Shown piece by piece: positions 1-8,138 of a DNA stretch of 57,499 nt. The notes beneath the pieces were generated by a model. It worked only from the letters and a program-made list of their open reading frames with translations. It did no database searches and had not been told where the DNA came from. Positions within the stretch are counted from its first letter, which is position 1. Each line of letters begins with the position of its first letter. The stretch lies in the NCBI RefSeq assembly GCF_913776015.1, contig NZ_CAJYMD010000023.1, positions 1 to 57,499 of the forward strand, written 5' to 3'. This DNA is from an uncultured Oxalicibacterium sp. (GTDB lineage Bacteria > Pseudomonadota > Gammaproteobacteria > Burkholderiales > Burkholderiaceae_D). The translations under genes and the position numbers were made by a program.

Positions 1-504
1 ATCGACCGACTTCACGCCAAAGATCGTATTGAAGACAATCGGATAGAACGCACCGAGAAACACCAGGAAGATCGCTGCATTGGGGCCGATGCCGAAAAAA
101 ATCATCGACAACGGCAACCATGCCGTCACCGGTACGGGCCGCAACAGTTGCAGTGTCGGATCAAGTAATTCGCGGATGATCTTGATGCGACCGATCAGCA
201 GACCGAGCGGAATACCGACGCATGCGGCAGCGAAGAATCCGCCGTAGACCCGCGTAACCGACTTCCATAAATGCAGCCACAGGGTTTCGCTGAAGGCATC
301 GTCATAGACACCGCCAAATGCGAAATCCCACAACATCCATCCGACCTCTTTCGGCGATGGAATCAGTTGTGTACCGGTGGCACGCACCGCGAGATCCCAT
401 GCCACTAGCAACAGTAGTGGCACGATCAACGGCGTGACAAAGCGCGCGGGATGCCACGCCTTGCCGGCCTTGCCCTCCTTCATCGTCAGTGCAGCCTGTT
501 CCAT
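1..504 (-). CDS. ABC transporter permease, SsuC/TauC type (partial, C-terminus off window)
   Basis: This is an inner-membrane permease of a nitrate/sulfonate/taurine-type ABC importer. The first 168 codons lie here, starting at an ATG at 504 and staying open to the window edge. After a short charged N-terminus there is a first membrane segment (about residues 23-40), then the text TLWLHLWKSVTRVYGGFFAA typical of SsuC-like permeases, and a hydrophobic core with the family pattern LRPVPVTAWLPL around residue 130. It lies 76 bp downstream of a substrate-binding protein gene on the same strand, so the two probably share an operon; the ATPase gene is expected beyond the left edge. The substrate cannot be told from the sequence. 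Confidence 0.85.
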   Translation of the reverse strand, partial: MEQAALTMKEGKAGKAWHPARFVTPLIVPLLLLVAWDLAVRATGTQLIPSPKEVGWMLWDFAFGGVYDDAFSETLWLHLWKSVTRVYGGFFAAACVGIPLGLLIGRIKIIRELLDPTLQLLRPVPVTAWLPLSMIFFGIGPNAAIFLVFLGAFYPIVFNTIFGVKSVD

Positions 505-580
505 GACGATTCCTTCCTTCAAACAATGATGCGGTTACCTGATTGATGCCTGCGTACGATCTACGTCTTATTCAAGCGCC

Positions 581-1525
581 TTACTTGATCTGCTTGACGA
601 AGCTGGCATTGATGAAGGCATCGTAGTCAGGCAAGCGACGAATCTGCTTCTTGTCCAGCATTTGCGAGCCGTAGTACTTGGCACGCTTGGTCCAGTCATC
701 GTCCAGCTTCCAGGTCAGTTCCACATTCGGCGCTGCCAGTTCGGCGGTCTTGGCCGGCAAGCCCAGTTTCTGCACCGACATATCGACAAACGCGGCACGA
801 TTGGCCATCACGTATTCCGTGGCCTGCTGATGAATCTTGAGGAAGACCTTGATCAGTTCGGGCTTGGTCTTGACCGTATCGGCATGCGTGGTCATGACCA
901 TGTTGACGGTACCGGTCGGCGTTGTATACGGATATTCGACGATCTTGCCGATGCCTTTGCCCACGCTGATTGACGGGCCGGGTTCGGCACCGACATAGGC
1001 ATCGACGTCGCCACGTTCAAGTGCCGATGCCATCTCGCTGAACGACACGCGTACTGGCGTGATGTCCTTGACGGTCATACCTTCCTGTTTCAGTCGATCG
1101 AGAATCACGACTTCCTGCGTCGAACCCGGCAGGATGCCGACACGCTTGCCTTTCAAACCCTTGATCGAATCGATGCCGCTATCGGCACGCGCCACCACCG
1201 CCATGCCGCGATTGCACTGCGCCGCCACGATCACGACAGGCTCGCCAGCGGCTGCACCCAGCGTCGCCGCCGCCAAACCGTAGGTACCGAAATCGACCGA
1301 CTTCGTCACCACCGCATTCTTGCCATCAGTCGGCGTTTCGAAGGGAATCACTTCGATCTTGTAGCCGGGCGGCGTGAATTTGTCGTAGAAGTATGGCGTG
1401 ATGCCATGCATCAGCTTGAGCGTACCGACCTTGATGATCTGATCGGCGGCAAGCGCCGACGATATACCGCCAACGGCGAGCGAAGCGGCGATCATGGTGG
1501 CAACGAAATGTCTGCGAGTAGTCAT
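581..1525 (-). CDS. ABC transporter periplasmic substrate-binding protein (NMT1/SsuA family)
   Basis: This 314-residue protein has a signal peptide of about 26 residues ending at SSALA-AD. A TTRRHFVA stretch in the n-region resembles a twin-arginine motif, so Tat export is possible. The mature part has the two-lobe architecture of NMT1/THI5-like binding proteins, with the recognisable segments GLKGKRVGILPGST and FSEMASALERGDVDAYVGAEP. The ATG at 1525 follows a good AGGA ribosome site. It is the first gene of the transporter operon and lies upstream of the permease. A 16-bp GntR-like palindrome lies 70-85 bp ahead of the start. Family knowledge suggests an aromatic, sulfonate or thiamine-precursor-like ligand; which one is unknown. 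Confidence 0.88.
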   Translation of the reverse strand: MTTRRHFVATMIAASLAVGGISSALAADQIIKVGTLKLMHGITPYFYDKFTPPGYKIEVIPFETPTDGKNAVVTKSVDFGTYGLAAATLGAAAGEPVVIVAAQCNRGMAVVARADSGIDSIKGLKGKRVGILPGSTQEVVILDRLKQEGMTVKDITPVRVSFSEMASALERGDVDAYVGAEPGPSISVGKGIGKIVEYPYTTPTGTVNMVMTTHADTVKTKPELIKVFLKIHQQATEYVMANRAAFVDMSVQKLGLPAKTAELAAPNVELTWKLDDDWTKRAKYYGSQMLDKKQIRRLPDYDAFINASFVKQIK

Positions 1526-1594
1526 GGCGAATTCCTTTCAGTGAAGCCGACGATTAGAGGAGCGATGCAATCACCCTCGTTCTTGAAGAACACC

Positions 1595-1610
1595 AACTTG
1601 TGTACAAGTT
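1595..1610. promoter_or_regulatory. Candidate GntR/FCD-type operator palindrome
   Basis: AACTTGTGTACAAGTT has perfect 7-bp arms around a GT centre and sits upstream of the substrate-binding protein gene. FCD-type GntR regulators commonly recognise TTGT-N2-ACAA-like palindromes, so this is a plausible repressor site for the transporter operon. No GntR gene is in the window; the assignment is inference. Confidence 0.4.
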
Positions 1611-1751
1611 ATGAGGGGTATCGCAAGGTCCGTGCCATGTCAGATTCCGGAAAGAATCGTCATATCAATTGCGGATTTGTCCCGATTTGTTGTGAACATC
1701 TCATCCAGGTGCAAGCACGCACCACGTGAGTGCGCGATATGTCGTGCAAAG

Positions 1752-1786
1752 AAAAAAGCCGCATCACTTTGCAGCGATGCGGCTTT
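1752..1786 (-). terminator. Intrinsic terminator of the fad operon
   Basis: On the minus strand a stem formed by AAAGCCGCATC and its complement (1776-1786 with 1755-1765, 10-nt loop) is followed by a run of T residues (1757-1752). It lies just after the thiolase stop codon, as expected for the end of the fadE-fadN-fadA unit. Confidence 0.85.
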
Positions 1787-1804
1787 GCAGGAAGCGGAAA
1801 GCAG

Positions 1805-3001
1805 CTACATGCGTTCGAAGATTCCGGCAGCCCCCATGCCTGTGCCGACGCACATCGTGACCATGCCGTACTTGAGATTATTGCGACGCAAGGCATGCAC
1901 GACCGTTGCAGAACGGATCGCACCGGTTGCACCAAGCGGATGGCCGAGCGCGATGGCACCGCCCATCGGATTGACCTTGACGGGATCGAGATGCAAGTCT
2001 TGAATCACGGCCAGTGCTTGTGCCGCAAAAGCTTCGTTGAGTTCGATCCAGTCCATCTGATCTTGCGTGAGGCCGGCAGCCTTCAGTGCCGCCGGAATGG
2101 CTTCACGCGGACCGATGCCCATGATTTCCGGTGGCACGCCACGCACCGAGAAGGAAACAAAACGCGCTAATGGCGTGAGGTTGAACTGCTTGAGAATCTT
2201 TTCGCTGACCACGATCAGCGCACCTGCGCCGTCCGATGTCTGCGAACTATTGCCCGCCGTGACCGATCCCTTGGGTGAAAACACCGGTTTGAGTTTGCCC
2301 AAGACTTCCAGACTCGTGTCGGCACGTGCGCCTTCATCAAGCTTGACGATGCGCGTGGACAGATCGATCTCGCCACTTTTCAAATCCGGCGTCCGACCCA
2401 CAATCTCCACTTCAGTCATTTCGTCATTAAAGTAGCCAGCCTGCTGCGCTGCCAGCGCCTTCAGGTGCGAATTCAGCGCAAACGTATCCTGTGCCTCGCG
2501 CGAGACTTTCCATTGCGTGGCAACTTTCTCGGCAGTCAGCCCCATGCCATAGGCCATGCCGATATTTTCATCCTTGAAGATCCCCATGTTCATCGACGGA
2601 TGATGGCCCATCATCGGTACCATCGACATCGACTCGGCCCCCGCTGCGATGATCGCATCGGCCTCGCCGACGCGAATCCGGTCGGCCGCCATCGCCAGCG
2701 CCGTCAAGCCCGAAGCGCAATACCGATTGACCGTCACACCGCCTACCGTATTCGGCAATCCCGCCAACAGCACGCTCATGCGCGCCATGTTCAGACCCTG
2801 TTCGGCCTCGGGAAACGAACAGCCGACAATCGCATCCTCGATCACATCGGGATCAAGCGATGGCACCTGCGATAAGGCCGATTGCAGCACCCGCACCAGC
2901 AAATCGTCGGGCCGCGTATTGCGAAACATCCCACGTGGCGCCTTGCCAATCGGTGTACGCGTCGCGGCGACGATGTAGGCATCCTGAACTTGTTTACTCA
3001 T
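1805..3001 (-). CDS. fadA: Acetyl-CoA C-acyltransferase (3-ketoacyl-CoA thiolase)
   Basis: This 398-residue thiolase catalyses the last step of fatty-acid beta-oxidation, CoA-dependent cleavage of 3-ketoacyl-CoA to acetyl-CoA and a shortened acyl-CoA. The nucleophilic cysteine is C95 in NRYCASG. The C-terminal catalytic signatures NEAFAAQ, GHPLGATG and CVGTGMGAAG are all present, and the length is normal. The ATG at 3001 has an AGGAG ribosome site. It is the third gene of a unit transcribed acyl-CoA dehydrogenase, hydroxyacyl-CoA dehydrogenase, thiolase, and an intrinsic terminator follows it. The gene set matches the Bacillus fadNAE set, so I use fadA, with some doubt about chain-length preference. 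Confidence 0.93.
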   Translation of the reverse strand: MSKQVQDAYIVAATRTPIGKAPRGMFRNTRPDDLLVRVLQSALSQVPSLDPDVIEDAIVGCSFPEAEQGLNMARMSVLLAGLPNTVGGVTVNRYCASGLTALAMAADRIRVGEADAIIAAGAESMSMVPMMGHHPSMNMGIFKDENIGMAYGMGLTAEKVATQWKVSREAQDTFALNSHLKALAAQQAGYFNDEMTEVEIVGRTPDLKSGEIDLSTRIVKLDEGARADTSLEVLGKLKPVFSPKGSVTAGNSSQTSDGAGALIVVSEKILKQFNLTPLARFVSFSVRGVPPEIMGIGPREAIPAALKAAGLTQDQMDWIELNEAFAAQALAVIQDLHLDPVKVNPMGGAIALGHPLGATGAIRSATVVHALRRNNLKYGMVTMCVGTGMGAAGIFERM

Positions 3002-3059
3002 CTCTTACTCCTGATAGGAATATGTTCTCGCCATGTCTCGATATTTAATTATTCAGACA

Positions 3060-3189
3060 CAACAAACCGTTATGGAAGGGGCGAGAAAGCGTAGCGAGCG
3101 GATCAAGGTCGGCGCGAGAAGCGCAACCGTACTTGAGTACGGCGAGCATCACAGCGTCGAAATTAGTTCGCGCAGTAGCTTTATGGCCC
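3060..3189. repeat. Palindrome-rich intergenic element between fadN and fadA
   Basis: The gap between two genes of the same operon holds a non-coding stretch. It contains a perfect inverted repeat, CCGTACT-TG-AGTACGG (3127-3142), flanked by short direct and inverted GCG-rich words such as GCGAGAAAGCG and GCGCGAGAAGCG. I believe similar CCGTACTTGAGTACGG-type elements are dispersed in related genomes, but that is memory and not checked here. It may be a small repetitive element that tunes processing of the fad mRNA. Confidence 0.4.
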
Positions 3190-5586
3190 TTAATTCCGCA
3201 CGGGTTTGCCGGTTTGCATCATCCCCATGATCCGCTCTTGCGTCTTCGGATGATCAAGCAACTCCATGAACGCCTTGCGCTCACGATCCAGCAGCCATTG
3301 TTCATCGACCAGACTGCCAGCGTCGAGATCGCCACCGCTGACAATCTCCGCGATCATCATGCCCAGCTTGTAGTCATGCGCTGAGATGAAACCGCCATCA
3401 CGCATATTGATCAGTTGCGCGCCAATCGTCGCAATGCCATAACGGCCGATCACCGGAATCAGCGTGCGGCGTGGTGCGCGGTACCCGGCTTCGTGCATGG
3501 CACGAACCTGTGTGCGCGCCACATGCAACAGTTCGTAGGGATTGAACACGATGATGTCGTCGCTCTTCAGATACCCCATGCTTTGCGCTTCGATGGCCGA
3601 ACGCGAAACGGCAGCCGTCGCCGCATGCATGTAGGTCTGTTTCATGAACTGCAGGATATCGTTGCCCTTGGCAGCCTCGGCAGCGCGCCCTGTGATTTCC
3701 TTCAGTCCGCCACCGGCCGGGATCAAGCCCACGCCGACTTCGACCAGACCAATATATGACTCGACCGATGCGACACGTCGTGCCGCATGCATCAGCAATT
3801 CACAACCGCCGCCGAGCGCCAGCCCAGCCACCGCAGCGACCACCGGCACATTCGCATATTTGAGCGCCTGATGTGCCTGCTGCAACTTGACGACTTCCGG
3901 CTCGACGGCCTTGGTACCGCCCGACATGAACAGCGGCAGCATCGATTGCAGATCGGCACCGGCCGAGAACGCTCCGCCTTCGGCGGCATCGGCATGCCAG
4001 ATCACCAGTCCCTGATAATTGGCTTCCGCTTCGGCGATGGCACGCTGGATACCCGCCGTCACACCGGGGCCGATGACATGCATCTTGGTCTTGAACGACA
4101 GCACCAATACGCCATCGTCCTGATGCCAGAGACGTACCGACTCGTCTTCGAAGACCGTGGTACCGGCCGCAGCGCCACCGATCGCATGATCGCCGAACAC
4201 ACCTGCGCGGAAAGCCTGCCTTGCATAGACCGGCAAACTCGAACGCGGAATCACCTTGCGTTGCGCAGGCGACCACGAACCATCCTCGACATGCACGCCA
4301 TTGCGGCCATCGAATACCCATGCCGGCAAAGGCTCGCGGCTGAGCGCGTTGCCGGCTTCAATATCGTCCTTGATCCAGTTGGCAATTTGCGACCAGCCTG
4401 CCGCCTGCCAGATTTCGAACGGGCCCATGCTCCAGCCATAGCCCCAGCGCATGGCGAAATCGATTTCGCGCGCGTTGTCAGCGACCGTTTCCAGATGCAC
4501 GGCGATGTAGTGGAACATGTCGCGGAAGATCGCCCACAGGAATTGCGCCTGCGGATTGCTTGAATCATGCAACGCCTTCATGCGCTTGGCCGGGTCTTTT
4601 TCCTTCAGCACGCGTGCGACGAAATCATCTGCCTTGGCACCGCTCGGTACGTAGTCTGCCGTCGAAGGATCGATCCGCAGAATATCCTTGCCGACTTTCT
4701 TGTAGAAACCCGCGCCGCTTTTCTGTCCGAACGCGCCGCCTTCGATCAGCTTGCCCACCAGCGCCGGCGTGCGGTACACGTCATAGAAGGGATCGTCCTG
4801 CAGCGTGTCCTGCATGGTCTTGATGACGTGCGACATCGTATCGAGGCCCACCACATCCGCGGTACGGAAAGTGCCCGATTTGGCACGGCCGAGTTTGCTG
4901 CCCGTCAGGTCATCGACCACATCGACGGTCAGACCAAATTTCTCGGCTTCGATGATGGTCGCCAGCATGCCGAAGATGCCAACACGATTGGCGATGAAGT
5001 TGGGCGTATCGAAGGCGCGTACCACGCCCTTGCCAAGCGTCGTCGTCAGGAAAGCTTCGAGCTGGTCGAGAATCTCGGCACGCGTATCCGCCGTTGGAAT
5101 CAGCTCCACCAGATGCATGTAGCGTGGCGGATTGAAGAAGTGCACGCCACAGAAACGCGATTTCAAATCGGCGTCGAAACCCTGCAGCCCCTGCGACAAT
5201 GCCGTGATCGACAAACCAGAGGTGTTGGTGGCGAAGATGGCGCGCGCATCGATGTACGGCGCGACTTTCTTGTACAGATCGTGCTTCCAGTCCATGCGCT
5301 CGGCAATCGCCTCGATGATCAGGTCGCACTCGCGCAAACGTTCCAGGTCGTCTTCGTAATTACCAACTTCGATCTGCGAAGCCAGTTCCGGCACGCCCAA
5401 CGGCGCGGGATTGAGCTTGCGCAGATTCTCGATAGCGCGCAACACGACGCCATTCTTGTCGCCCTCTTTCGCCGGCAAATCGAACAGGATGACCGGGACT
5501 TTGGCGTTCACGCAATGCGCGGCAATCTGGGCGCCCATCACACCTGCGCCCAATACCGCGACTTTCCTCACAATGAAATTGCTCAT
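3190..5586 (-). CDS. fadN: 3-hydroxyacyl-CoA dehydrogenase / enoyl-CoA hydratase fusion (FadN type)
   Basis: This 798-residue bifunctional beta-oxidation enzyme hydrates 2-enoyl-CoA and oxidises 3-hydroxyacyl-CoA with NAD. The dehydrogenase half comes first: a Rossmann motif VAVLGAGVMGAQIAAH at residues 8-23, the segment FATNTSGLSIT and the FCGVHFFNPP signature. The crotonase-like half is C-terminal (about 470-700), with the oxyanion-hole segment VAAVAGLALGGGCELLMHA. This order is the reverse of E. coli FadB and matches Bacillus FadN. An AAAGG ribosome site precedes the ATG at 5586. It lies between the acyl-CoA dehydrogenase and thiolase genes on the same strand. Confidence 0.93.
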   Translation of the reverse strand: MSNFIVRKVAVLGAGVMGAQIAAHCVNAKVPVILFDLPAKEGDKNGVVLRAIENLRKLNPAPLGVPELASQIEVGNYEDDLERLRECDLIIEAIAERMDWKHDLYKKVAPYIDARAIFATNTSGLSITALSQGLQGFDADLKSRFCGVHFFNPPRYMHLVELIPTADTRAEILDQLEAFLTTTLGKGVVRAFDTPNFIANRVGIFGMLATIIEAEKFGLTVDVVDDLTGSKLGRAKSGTFRTADVVGLDTMSHVIKTMQDTLQDDPFYDVYRTPALVGKLIEGGAFGQKSGAGFYKKVGKDILRIDPSTADYVPSGAKADDFVARVLKEKDPAKRMKALHDSSNPQAQFLWAIFRDMFHYIAVHLETVADNAREIDFAMRWGYGWSMGPFEIWQAAGWSQIANWIKDDIEAGNALSREPLPAWVFDGRNGVHVEDGSWSPAQRKVIPRSSLPVYARQAFRAGVFGDHAIGGAAAGTTVFEDESVRLWHQDDGVLVLSFKTKMHVIGPGVTAGIQRAIAEAEANYQGLVIWHADAAEGGAFSAGADLQSMLPLFMSGGTKAVEPEVVKLQQAHQALKYANVPVVAAVAGLALGGGCELLMHAARRVASVESYIGLVEVGVGLIPAGGGLKEITGRAAEAAKGNDILQFMKQTYMHAATAAVSRSAIEAQSMGYLKSDDIIVFNPYELLHVARTQVRAMHEAGYRAPRRTLIPVIGRYGIATIGAQLINMRDGGFISAHDYKLGMMIAEIVSGGDLDAGSLVDEQWLLDRERKAFMELLDHPKTQERIMGMMQTGKPVRN

Positions 5587-5679
5587 GCAAGACCTTTCAA
5601 GACAAAGGGCAACCTGCCGTATTGTGTTTTTCCTTTAGTCGGTAGGCAACATCGTGTGCGACCGACCATGCGTTCGTGA

Positions 5680-7470
5680 TCAGAACAGTTCGGCATCCAG
5701 CGCCATCAGGCTATCCGAACCGGCACGTGCCTGACGGATCAGCATTGCGGTTTCCGGCAGCAGGCGCGCAAAATAGAAACGCGCCGTCACCAGCTTGGCC
5801 TGGTAGAACTTCGGATCGTCATTCTGTTTTTCCAGCGCAATCTTGGCCATGCGGGCAAACAGATAGGCATAGATCAGATGGCCGACCACGCGCAGATACG
5901 GTACGGCAGCCGCACCGACTTCATCAGGATTGCGCATGGCTTTCATTCCGATTTCTGCCGTCAGCTTTTCCACCTTCGCAGCCAGATCGGCCAGTGGCGT
6001 AATGAATTCGGACAGTGATTCGTCGAGACCGTTGTCTTCGACATAACTGCGAATCTTTTCGCCGAGTTTGCGCAGCTTGACGCCGTTATCCAGCAGAATC
6101 TTGCGGCCCAGCAGATCGAGCGACTGAATCGTATTCGTGCCTTCGTAGATCATGTTGATGCGCGCATCGCGCACGTACTGCTCCATGCCCCACTCGGCAA
6201 TGTAGCCGTGGCCGCCATAGACCTGCAGCGATTCGGACGTCGCAATCCAGCCGTTGTCAGTCAGAAATGCCTTGATGATCGGCGTCAGCAAGGCGACTTC
6301 ATCGGCCGCCTCTGCGCGCACTTTTTCATCGGGATGGTTGAGTTCGCGATCGATCTGCAACGCGACATACGAACTGAAGGCGCGACCACCTTCGGCATAG
6401 GCTTTCGCCGTCAGCAGCATGCGACGCACATCGGGATGCACGATGATGGGATCGGCCGGCTTATCAGTCGCCTTGGGGCCGGTCAGGCTACGCATTTGCA
6501 GGCGATCCTTTGCGTAGACCACGGCGTTCTGATACGCCACCTCGGTCAGGCCCAGCGATTGCACGCCGACGCCGAGACGTGCCGCATTCATCATCACGAA
6601 CATGGCATTGAGCCCCTTGTTCGGCTCGCCGATCAACCAGCCCCATGCGCCATCGAGATTCATCTGGCACGTCGCATTGCCGTGGATGCCCATTTTTTCT
6701 TCGAGCGCACCGCAAAAAATCGGATTGCGTTCACCCGGCGTGCCATCGGCATTCGGTAAAAACTTGGGGACGAGGAACAGCGAAATGCCATGCGTGCCTG
6801 CCGGGGCATCCGGCAATCTTGCCAGCACCAAATGCACGATATTGGGCACCATGTTGTGCTCGCCGGCGGAAATGAAAATCTTGCTGCCGGTGAGCTTGTA
6901 GGAACCATCAGCCTGCGGCTCGGCCTTGGTGCGCAGCAAGCCGAGATCGGTGCCGCAATGCGCTTCGGTCAGGCACATGGTTCCGGTCCACTCGCCGGAA
7001 ACCAGCTTCGGCAGATACAGCGCCTTTTGCTCGTCTGTGCCATGCTTGTGCAGGCATTCGTACGCCCCGTGCGACAGCCCCGGATACATGGTCCATGCCT
7101 GATTGGCCGAATTGAGCATTTCAAGGAAGACCGTCTGCAACACGGTTGGCAAACCCTGGCCACCGAATTCGGGATCGGCCGACAAGGCAGGCCAGCCAGC
7201 AGCGACATATTGGTCGTAGGCTTCCTTGAAGCCCTTGGGTGGCGTTACTTCGTGTGTTGCCGTATCGAGCTTGCAGCCTTCGCGGTCGCCAACATGGTTG
7301 AGTGGAAACAGGATGTCGGAGGTGAACTTGGCACCTTCTTCAAGTACCTGATTGATGATCTCGGCATCAACCTCTGCATATTTCGGTAGTTGCTTGAGTT
7401 CATCGGAAACCTGCAGCAATTCATGCAGAACGAATTGCATGTCGCGCAAAGGTGCATTGTATTGACCCAT
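5680..7470 (-). CDS. fadE: Acyl-CoA dehydrogenase
   Basis: This 596-residue FAD enzyme carries out the first, alpha-beta desaturation step of acyl-CoA oxidation. It has the acyl-CoA dehydrogenase N, M and C domains, with the signature MCLTEAHCGTDLG around residues 166-178. Near the C-terminal domain is YGGHGYIAEWGMEQYVRDARI, where the catalytic-base region and flavin contacts are expected, plus a C-terminal extension. The length fits the roughly 595-residue subfamily (B. subtilis FadE/YusJ-like), not the 800-residue enterobacterial FadE. The ATG at 7470 follows a strong GGAGG site. It is the first gene of the fad operon. Confidence 0.92.
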   Translation of the reverse strand: MGQYNAPLRDMQFVLHELLQVSDELKQLPKYAEVDAEIINQVLEEGAKFTSDILFPLNHVGDREGCKLDTATHEVTPPKGFKEAYDQYVAAGWPALSADPEFGGQGLPTVLQTVFLEMLNSANQAWTMYPGLSHGAYECLHKHGTDEQKALYLPKLVSGEWTGTMCLTEAHCGTDLGLLRTKAEPQADGSYKLTGSKIFISAGEHNMVPNIVHLVLARLPDAPAGTHGISLFLVPKFLPNADGTPGERNPIFCGALEEKMGIHGNATCQMNLDGAWGWLIGEPNKGLNAMFVMMNAARLGVGVQSLGLTEVAYQNAVVYAKDRLQMRSLTGPKATDKPADPIIVHPDVRRMLLTAKAYAEGGRAFSSYVALQIDRELNHPDEKVRAEAADEVALLTPIIKAFLTDNGWIATSESLQVYGGHGYIAEWGMEQYVRDARINMIYEGTNTIQSLDLLGRKILLDNGVKLRKLGEKIRSYVEDNGLDESLSEFITPLADLAAKVEKLTAEIGMKAMRNPDEVGAAAVPYLRVVGHLIYAYLFARMAKIALEKQNDDPKFYQAKLVTARFYFARLLPETAMLIRQARAGSDSLMALDAELF

Positions 7471-7608
7471 GACTGCCTCCAGACTCTGATTTTTGTTGTT
7501 GCTGCAGTTTTAGCCGCGGTCTCGCCGCGACACTTGCTCCATTGTGCGTTCAATACTAACTGATCCATCCGTATTCGTGGGCGGACCCGGCATCATGTCG
7601 AAAGTTCT

Positions 7609-7983
7609 TTATTCGGTAGCGCGATCCAGCAAGCGCCGATCGCGTTTGGTGGGGCGGCCCTTGATCTCCACGCCCGGCTCGCGAAACAGGCGGCGGCGTT
7701 CTGCCTCGCGCTCGCGCGCTGCGATGCTTTCAGCCGTTTCTTCATACAGCAAACGTGCCTTCTCGGCCGGACCGCGTACTCCGGAAAGTGCACGCACCAC
7801 CACTTCCCATTCGGTCGAACCGTTATCGACCTGCACGATCTCTCCCAAGCGCGCCACCCGTGCCGGCTTCACGCGCTCGCCCGCAATGCGGACCTTGCCA
7901 CGTTCGACGGCATCCGTTGCCAGCGAACGCGTCTTGAAAAAGCGTGCCGCCCATAACCATTTGTCGATACGAAGCTGTTCCAT
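7609..7983 (-). CDS. hslR: S4-domain RNA-binding protein, Hsp15 family
   Basis: This is a 124-residue small basic protein whose N-terminal S4 domain is MEQLRIDKWLWAARFFKTRSLATDAVERGKVRI; the rest is a charged tail rich in R, E and K. Hsp15 binds 50S subunits carrying stalled nascent chains and helps recycle them. An in-frame TTG 21 bp upstream exists, but the ATG at 7983 begins at the conserved S4 start and has a GGAATAG-like ribosome site, so I chose it. It stands between the fad operon and the clsB group on the same strand. Confidence 0.88.
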   Translation of the reverse strand: MEQLRIDKWLWAARFFKTRSLATDAVERGKVRIAGERVKPARVARLGEIVQVDNGSTEWEVVVRALSGVRGPAEKARLLYEETAESIAAREREAERRRLFREPGVEIKGRPTKRDRRLLDRATE

Positions 7984-8052
7984 CTTCGCTATTCCATCGT
8001 GCAAAAATCTTATTGTAACGAGGTGGAAAAACCCGCACCAAATAGCTTGGTG

Positions 8053-8074
8053 ACGTGATCCGCACCGATCACGT
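8053..8074. promoter_or_regulatory. Perfect inverted repeat between clsB and hslR
   Basis: ACGTGATC, a 6-nt spacer and GATCACGT form a perfect 8-bp inverted repeat in the gap after clsB. No T-run follows on either strand, so it is a weak terminator candidate and could equally be an operator for hslR. Function unknown. Confidence 0.35.
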
Positions 8075-8138
8075 GCATGACGCGCCCACGTCGTTCTGAT
8101 GGCTTACGATAGCAGACGAGGTTTTGCATGCTGCGCCC

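Noticed and set aside
4567-5679. A 370-codon plus-strand frame over fadN
   Set aside because: Antisense shadow; no motif, and the opposite strand has the complete dehydrogenase domain.
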